Shown here one piece after another: positions 57,903-64,000 of a stretch of DNA of 64,000 nt. Source of the DNA: Muricea muricata. Taxonomy: Eukaryota; Cnidaria; Anthozoa; Malacalcyonacea; Plexauridae. The stretch is taken from positions 53,448,158 through 53,512,157 of the forward strand of contig OY979716.1 of NCBI GenBank assembly GCA_963855995.1, in the 5' to 3' direction. The notes below the pieces were generated by a model. It had not been told where the DNA came from. It did not search any database and worked only from the letters and a program-made list of their open reading frames with translations. Made by a program: the position numbers and the translations under genes. Positions within the stretch are counted from its first letter, which is position 1; every line of letters starts with the position of its first letter.

Positions 57903-58010
57903 TGTTAGGATACGTTATGGTCTTGGGTTACTGTACATAATTAGCATATGTTAATAAAAGGCAGAAGGCCGCTCGCCTTCTGGTTGTTATGTTTAGTATA
58001 ATTCATTACA
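57903..58010 (+). mobile_element. Candidate short 5' LTR of the Gypsy-like element
   Basis: The segment starts TGTTAGGATACG and ends ATTCATTACA, followed at once by TGGTGGCAGCG, a typical Gypsy-type primer-binding sequence. The gag start lies 134 bp on. Only one LTR is visible, so the left border is a guess. Confidence 0.4.
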
Positions 58011-58144
58011 TGGTGGCAGCGAATAGCAAAATATCTAAGCCATCCTAGGTCATAATGATGTCCGTCATATAAAATATAACAGGTTGAATCTTGAGAAGTT
58101 ATTTCAATAATTATTTGCGAGAAATCTGATGTTTTGAAGCAAAG

Positions 58145-60730
58145 ATGAGCCAAATAGAACCTCCCGACCCACTCGACTTTGCGAAAGCTGATACTCGATG
58201 GCCAGACTGGAAGCGACAATTCGAGAGATATCGAATAGCTACAAAGTTACTTAAAGAAGACGAGGACATTCAAATTAGCACACTTCTATACACTATGGGC
58301 AGTGAAAGCAAGTATGTGTTTACACAGTTTGCGTTAGATGAAAAAGAAGCGAGAGATTATACATTTGTGGTCGGTAAATTGGACAAACATTTTAGACCAG
58401 TAAGAAATGTTATTCACGAGCGAGCTATGTTTCATCAAAGATCTCCAGCACAGTGGTGAATCTGACGAAGCTTACATACGAAGTCTACGAGATGGCAGAA
58501 TATTGTGATTTCGGCACAGCGAAAGACGGTTGCTTTCGCGACAGACTAGTAATGGGAGTTCGTGATAAAAGTTTATCGAAACGCCTGCAATTGAAAGAAG
58601 AACTGACGCTTGCCGAAAGTGTAAAGATGGTGAGACAGTCTGAAATTATACAAGATCAACTTTAAATTCAAAATGAAACGGTGAAGTCCGTAGAGCAAGT
58701 AAATAAACAGAGATATTCAAAGTACAACCGAGAAAGTCATGCTGGCAAGAGAAGTGCTAATAATAATCAACGTCAAGTAGAAATGAAACAGCAGAAATGT
58801 TATCGGTGCGGATCGAGTCATGGATCTTCATGCCCTGCTAAGAACACCCTCTGTCATAGGTGCAAAAAGCGTGGCCACTACGCGAGATGTTGCAAAACGA
58901 AGCAGGTAACCGAAGTTAACTGCAAATACACACAGTCGTCTAAAAGCTCTGAGGAAGAATTTTTTATCGGAACTATGACTGATATTAATGACGACCCAAG
59001 AAGATGGCTCGTTCATTTGCAAGTTAATAGCCATGACGTCAAATTCAAGATCGATTCTGGTGCTGATGTATCGGTAATGTCGCTGAGTACGTACGGGAAT
59101 TTGCATAACCCTCCAGTTCGGGGACCAAAGAGTCATAGGCTCAAAAGAGTCAATGGAGCATTGAAGTGTTGAGGAACATTTCCGTCTAACATCAAGTACC
59201 AAGGGAAAGTGTACACGTTTGACATTTATGTTACCGATTTTGAGAATAATTTGCTTAGCAGGACGATGGCTGAGAAAATGAACTTGATTAAATTAAGCAT
59301 TCAAGAAGTTCATGGAGGAAAACAAGTCGGGCTGATAAAAGGAGAACCTGTTAAAATACAGCTGAGAGAGGGAGCTGTCCCATTCCATTGTAACACTGCC
59401 CGAAGAGTCCCAATTCCTCTCATGCCAAAAGTTAAGCAGGAGTTAATACGGATGGGGAAGATGCTGATGTTATTAAGAAAGTCACTGAGCCCACTGATTG
59501 GCGCTCTCCGATGGTGGTGGTTCCAAAACAAAACGGAGATGTAAGGATCTGTGTCGATCTTCGACGGTTGAACAGAGAAGGTCAACGGAAGAGATACAGT
59601 ATGGGTCAAAAGTCTGAGTCCAGTTGATATTTACCCATTTTTTGTCACTTTTTCAACATTGTGGCTCTGCAAAAAAAGTAGAAATCTTCTTTCGATTGAA
59701 TCAAGTTAAGTAAGCTATAATTTTTCTACTTTCTGCCCTAAATCATTGCTTTTAAAATATTTTGTGCTGTTTTTTTGCATTTATTTCATCGTAGATTATG
59801 GATTAAAACAGGTGTAATTTGTTTTAACAAGGAATGATTTTACCTCAAAACTTGTCCTAGCTGCTGCCTGCATGTCTACTTCATTTTTTCTTTAAAATGG
59901 CCCCATAAGTTTGCAATTAGATTAAGGAAAGGAGATTAAGGCTGAAGCAAATGAGCACTAAATCAACTTGCTTTTCATTTCTTTGTTAAATGCAGTTTAC
60001 ACAAATTAGAGCACCGTTTATAAATCATCTTCCACACAGCCTTTTCCACGCAGTACAGCACACCTTTGTGAATGTGATGATGTTTAGGAATACTAATTTC
60101 CATTTAAATATCACGAACTGATCATTAAAACATCTGTCCAGACTGTTTTTGCTAAAATTACGTTTCAATGTTAATTTGACACCACAATCTCTCACTCTGT
60201 CTTTCTAAAATTTTCTGTTCTTGTGGGCTCAATTACAATGTTATGCTTATTTTGACGACAAAATTATAGCTATTTGGCAACTAGAGATTGTCATCTCAGT
60301 TCTCAAAGACACTTCACTATTCAGGGTAACCATGTTTCCTCTAACTCGATTTAAATCTTTGAGACAGCAAAAACTAACATTGCCAAAATTGGGAAACATT
60401 GCAAAAAAATTAAAGCAAAAAATGTTCGAAGCACTTGCAAACATAATATGCATGTCTTAATGTACATGTTTAAGAACCTAATGTGCATGTTTCAATTCGT
60501 AAAAATTTCAAAGGTATGACAATATTTCTAAGTGGCTCACAAAAATTGGAGTGGACTCAGACTTATGACCTCCACTGTATGTGTTGCCAACGCTAGAGGA
60601 CATGGCGAAAAAGTTAAGCGGTGCCATCGTTTTCACCCACCTTGACCTTACTTCGGGATACTACCACATCGAGTTATAGATTCGGACAGCACCAAATTAA
60701 CGACGTTCATCACACCATATGGGAGGTATT
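58145..60730 (+). pseudogene. Gypsy-like retrotransposon gag-pol, broken and truncated
   Basis: The gag start is MSQIEPPDPLDFAKADTRWP (58145). A frameshift lies near 58455. The nucleocapsid has CYRCGSSHGSSCPAKNTLC and CHRCKKRGHYARC-type zinc knuckles. The protease motif reads FKIDSGADVSVMS (about 59045). Next comes the RT N-terminus, with VPFHCNTARRVPIPLMPKVK and, in another phase, SPMVVVPKQNGDVRICVDLR. A mariner-like element (59597-60577) splits it. RT resumes with VLPTLEDMAKKLSGAIVFTH and LDLTSGYYHIEL-stop, then is cut at about 60730. No RNase H, integrase or 3' LTR follows. It is dead: several frameshifts, stops, an insertion and a 3' truncation. Confidence 0.88.
59597..60577. mobile_element. 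Tc1/mariner-like non-autonomous element (981 bp)
   Basis: Ends CAGTATGGGTCAAAAGTCTG and CAGTGGAGGTCATAAGTCTG are inverted, both continuing AGTCCA, and flanked by TA. No transposase is encoded. It interrupts the Gypsy RT between adjacent conserved blocks, which confirms the borders. Confidence 0.88.
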
Positions 60731-60780
60731 ATTGCTTTCAACGTCAGTAGTAATATAGGTACCGATCAACCCTTTTTTTT

Positions 60781-60975
60781 AGGGCGCCGCAAGGGTACCG
60801 CAGGGCGCCGCAAGCCTCCATAGGGCGCCGCAAGGGTACCGCAGGGCGCCGCAAGCCTCCATAGGGCGCCGCAAGGGTACCGCAGGGCGCCGCAAGCCTC
60901 CATAGGGCGCCGCAAGGGTACCGCAGGGCGCCGCAAGGGTACCGCAGGGCGCCGCAAGCCTCCATAGGGCGCCGC
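60781..60975. repeat. GC-rich minisatellite with two alternating unit types
   Basis: Units of 21 and 20 bp share AGGGCGCCGCAAG and end either GGTACCGC (type A) or CCTCCAT (type B). The order is A B A B A B A A B followed by a partial unit. It begins at the point where the Gypsy copy is cut off. Confidence 0.92.
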
Positions 60976-61019
60976 ACTAATTAGTATGCGAGATTATGAT
61001 TGGTTGAACCGCATACGTA

Positions 61020-61320
61020 CATACCGTGACGTACACACCGTGACGTACACGCCGTGACGTACACGCCGTGACGTACGCCATAGCTATGCTCTGATTGGTC
61101 AAACAGCGTGACGTACACCCCGTGACGTACACCCCGTGACGTACGCCATAGCTATGCTCTGATTGGTTAAAACAGCGTACGTATGCCCCGTGACGTACAC
61201 CCAGTGACGTACGCCATAGCTATGCTCTGATTGGTTAAAACAGCGTACGTATGCCCCGTGACGTACGCTATAGTCGCGCTCTGATTGGTTAATGGGTGGT
61301 GGCATAAACTATATAAATTC
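61020..61320 (+). promoter_or_regulatory. Promoter-like array: TGACGT sites, CCAAT boxes, TATA box
   Basis: Ten copies of TGACGTAC (CRE-like half-sites) and five ATTGG (reverse CCAAT) boxes, the first just upstream near 60997, occur in partly tandem units of about 65-70 bp. They are followed by TATATAAA at 61310-61317. Transcription would start near 61340, where the 894-bp array begins. The order and spacing suit an RNA polymerase II promoter on the + strand; activity is inferred. Confidence 0.6.
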
Positions 61321-61640
61321 GCCGTCGAGTCGAGCATACACAATGTTATCCCGCAAGTCCCGCAAAGTGATATTAGGTTTTGCAAAAGTCCCGTGGAGGG
61401 ACACAAAGTCCCGTGGAGGGACAAATTAAGTCCCGCGAGTCCCGTTTCAGCAAAACAAACCAATGCCCGCTCACGAAGTCGATTCTATTATTGTCCAAAA
61501 TCACATATATCGTGTTATATGATCCCCCGTGTTGTCAAGGTTTTATTCGCCTCGGGCAAAGTGAATAAGACACAGATGGTAATAACACGCACACATGTTA
61601 GTTGTTGAAAAGATATATTCACAAAATAGCTATTTACAGA

Positions 61641-61988
61641 TCAAATATCTAATGGAATGGTTGCAACACCGTCTTCCAAAACTTTACGTTTTGGATAAAA
61701 ATAACTAAAAGCGTTTTTAACTTGAACATATGTGCACATTGTATTGTTCATAACTCTGAATCCCCTATTTACACCCGACCCACTACGTTTACTTAAAATT
61801 ACATCTAAATATTTATCTTTATTAATAACATTATTCTTTTTGTTAACCCCTTTGCAACTAAATTTGTCTTTCCCATCCCCAAAACAATAATACGTTTTAC
61901 TACATACACTAATTATCCCATCCCCGTGGAAACCTGACGAAGACCCCCTTGAGCCAGGTTGTGTTTGTCTGTTTAGTATGCCACCATC
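61641..61988 (-). pseudogene. Family B DNA polymerase C-terminal tail-like frame, unit 1
   Basis: A minus-strand frame of about 115 codons without its own good start ends at TGA (61643-61641). Visible blocks are HGDGIISVCSKTYYCFGDG, KFSCKGVNKK, RGFRVMNN and SYFYPKRKVLEDGVAT. The pattern of a CKG motif followed by KR-x-VL-x-DG-x-x-T-x-P near the C-terminus recalls the tail of protein-primed family B polymerases of Polinton-like elements and related viruses and plasmids. The catalytic domains are absent. A stop and a possible GT donor lie directly upstream. Family assignment is by pattern only. Confidence 0.45.
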
Positions 61989-62534
61989 TTACCGATATAC
62001 AGTGAGAAAGACAGGGGAGACATTTACTAGTAAGGAAACGGATTCGTAAGAAAGCGTATGACGAATTCCTTCGGCAAAAGGAAATCGGTGAACTGATTCA
62101 GGACTTACAGATCTACTAATAACTATAACAAAAGTGTAACTGTACATATAATTAAATGAACTTAAACATATAACTAAATATTGTTAAACACAAAACCAAA
62201 TAAAATAGTTTTTGTAAAAGTCCCGTGGAGGGACAAATTGTGTCCCGCAAGTCCCGCAAAGTGATATTAGGTTTTGCAAAAGTCCCGTGGAGGGACACAA
62301 AGTCCCGTGGAGGGACAAATTAAGTCCCGCGAGTCCCGTTTCAGCAAAACAAACCAATGCCCGCTCACGAACTCGATTCTATTATTGTCCAAAATCACAT
62401 ATATCGTGTTATATGATCCCCCGTGTTGTCAAGGTTTTATTCGCCTCGGGCAAAGTGAATAAGACACAGATGGTAATAACACGCACACATGTTAGTTGTT
62501 GAAAAGATATATTCACAAAATAGCTATTTACAGA

Positions 62535-62882
62535 TCAAATATCTAATGGAATGGTTGCAACACCGTCTTCCAAAACTTTACGTTTTGGATAAAAATAACT
62601 AAAAGCGTTTTTAACTTGAACATATGTGCACATTGTATTGTTCATAACTCTGAATCCCCTATTTACACCCGACCCACTACGTTTACTTAAAACTACATCT
62701 AAATATTTATCTTTATTAATAACATTATTCTTTTTGTTAACCCCTTTGCAACTAAATTTGTCTTTCCCATCCCCAAAACAATAATACGTTTTACTACATA
62801 GACTAATTATCCCATCCCCGTGGAAACCTGACGAAGACCCCCTTGAGCCAGGTTGTGTTTGTCTGTTTAGTATGCCACCATC
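62535..62882 (-). pseudogene. Polymerase-tail-like frame, unit 2
   Basis: The same frame as in unit 1, shifted by 894 bp, with one or two base changes and no new stops. Conservation of the open frame across units may simply reflect recent duplication. Confidence 0.45.
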
Positions 62883-63428
62883 TTACCGATATACAGTGAG
62901 AAAGACAGGGGAGACATTTACTAGTAAGGAAACGGATTCGTAAGAAAGCGTATGACGAATTCCTTCGGCAAAAGGAAATCGGTGAACTGATTCAGGACTT
63001 ACAGATCTACTAATAACTATAACAAAAGTGTAACTGTACATATAATTAAATGAACTTAAACATATAACTAAATATTGTTAAACACAAAACCAAATAAAAT
63101 AGTTTTTGTAAAAGTCCCGTGGAGGGACAAATTGTGTCCCGCAAGTCCCGCAAAGTGATATTAGGTTTTGCAAAAGTCCCGTGGAGGGACACAAAGTCCC
63201 GTGGAGGGACAAATTAAGTCCCGCGAGTCCCGTTTCAGCAAAACAAACCAATGCCCGCTCACGAAGTCGATTCTATTATTGTCCAAAATCACATATATCG
63301 TGTTATATGATCCCCCGTGTTGTCAAGGTTTTATTCGCCTCGGGCAAAGTGAATAAGACACAGATGGTAATAACACGCACACATGTTAGTTGTTGAAAAG
63401 ATATATTCACAAAATAGCTATTTACAGA

Positions 63429-63776
63429 TCAAATATCTAATGGAATGGTTGCAACACCGTCTTCCAAAACTTTACGTTTTGGATAAAAATAACTAAAAGC
63501 GTTTTTAACTTGAACATATGTGCACATTGTATTGTTCATAACTCTGAATCCCCTATTTACACCCGACCCACTACGTTTACTTAAAATTACATCTAAATAT
63601 TTATCTTTATTAATAACATTATTCTTTTTGTTAACCCCTTTGCAACTAAATTTGTCTTTCCCATCCCCAAAACAATAATACGTTTTACTACATACACTAA
63701 TTATCCCATCCCCGTGGAAACCTGACGAAGACCCCCTTGAGCCAGGTTGTGTTTGTCTGTTTAGTATGCCACCATC
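63429..63776 (-). pseudogene. Polymerase-tail-like frame, unit 3
   Basis: The same frame again, a further 894 bp on. It is antisense to the direction of the upstream promoter-like array. Confidence 0.45.
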
Positions 63777-64000
63777 TTACCGATATACAGTGAGAAAGAC
63801 AGGGGAGACATTTACTAGTAAGGAAACGGATTCGTAAGAAAGCGTATGACGAATTCCTTCGGCAAAAGGAAATCGGTGAACTGATTCAGGACTTACAGAT
63901 CTACTAATAACTATAACAAAAGTGTAACTGTACATATAATTAAATGAACTTAAACATATAACTAAATATTGTTAAACACAAAACCAAATAAAATAGTTTT

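Larger units (their letters stand above)
61340..64000. repeat. 894-bp tandem array, three units, running off the window
   Basis: Anchor TCCCGCAAGTCCCGC recurs at 61349 and 62243, and again 894 bp later. The units are nearly identical (a few single-base changes, for example near 62692 and 62801). Each has hairpin motifs GTCCCGTGGAGGGAC (stem GTCCC/GGGAC), two close together and a third at the start of units 2 and 3, and an AATAAA just before the next unit. The third unit is incomplete at the window end. Confidence 0.95.

Noticed and set aside
60781..60975. CRISPR array
   Set aside because: Units are contiguous with no unique spacers, and the sequence is eukaryotic; it is a minisatellite.
60744..60977. 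Ala/Leu/Arg-rich open frames on the minus strand of the minisatellite
   Set aside because: Low-complexity translation of 20/21-bp repeats; no sign of coding.
61380..61568. Open frames of 62-71 codons on the + strand of each 894-bp unit
   Set aside because: They lack a proper ATG context, run through the GTCCC hairpins, and their repetition only reflects the tandem array.

Overview
The window looks like nuclear DNA of an animal, most likely an anthozoan cnidarian (stony coral or sea anemone). It is AT-rich, its genes are cut into short exons with GT-AG introns, and it is crowded with mobile elements. The protein families point the same way: secreted PAN/EGF/fibrinogen-like and EGF/vWA proteins like those of coral matrix, and Penelope-like elements (PLEs) with a GLYRDD reverse transcriptase motif. 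This placement is inferred from family content only; no species is claimed.

Only two host genes look intact, and they lie in tandem on the + strand. Gene A (4466-8119, 7 exons, 430 codons) reads signal peptide, PAN/apple-like, linker, EGF, fibrinogen-like. Gene B (10921-40507, 6 exons, 400 codons) reads signal peptide, PAN/apple-like, EGF, EGF, vWA. Exons 2, 3 and 4 have the same lengths (230, 115, 111 nt) and phases in both genes. They therefore look like paralogues that differ in the C-terminal module joined at a phase-1 boundary. Both should be secreted or extracellular.

Intron 4 of gene B (20.4 kb) is a stack of mobile DNA: a 3,960-bp PIF/Harbinger element with both of its genes broken, several MITEs and foldbacks, an APE-type LINE, an exonuclease-like pseudogene, a Mutator-like transposase, a piggyBac transposase, a mariner-like MITE and another LINE piece. 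Intron 5 holds a 3.4-kb foldback-like element.

From 43 to 47.7 kb there are two nearly identical PLE copies head to head (arms of 1,449 bp), bounded by (TA)n, with a canonical type I hammerhead ribozyme motif in the 3' region of the left copy. Another clear hammerhead lies near 3.2 kb, and two broken hammerheads sit inside a 74-bp inverted repeat at 47.2-47.4 kb. From 47.7 to 57 kb the sequence holds decayed multi-copy coding fragments, a 2.1-kb palindrome, a ~390-bp tandem repeat and a Mutator-type element with a 9-bp target duplication.

From 57.9 to 60.7 kb lies a broken Gypsy-like retrotransposon interrupted by a mariner-like element. It is followed by a GC-rich minisatellite, then a promoter-like array (ten TGACGTAC, five ATTGG, one TATA box), then three 894-bp tandem units running off the window end. 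Each unit carries, antisense to that promoter, an open frame resembling the C-terminal tail of a protein-primed family B DNA polymerase. This array and the hammerhead-bearing PLE complex are the most interesting parts of the window.
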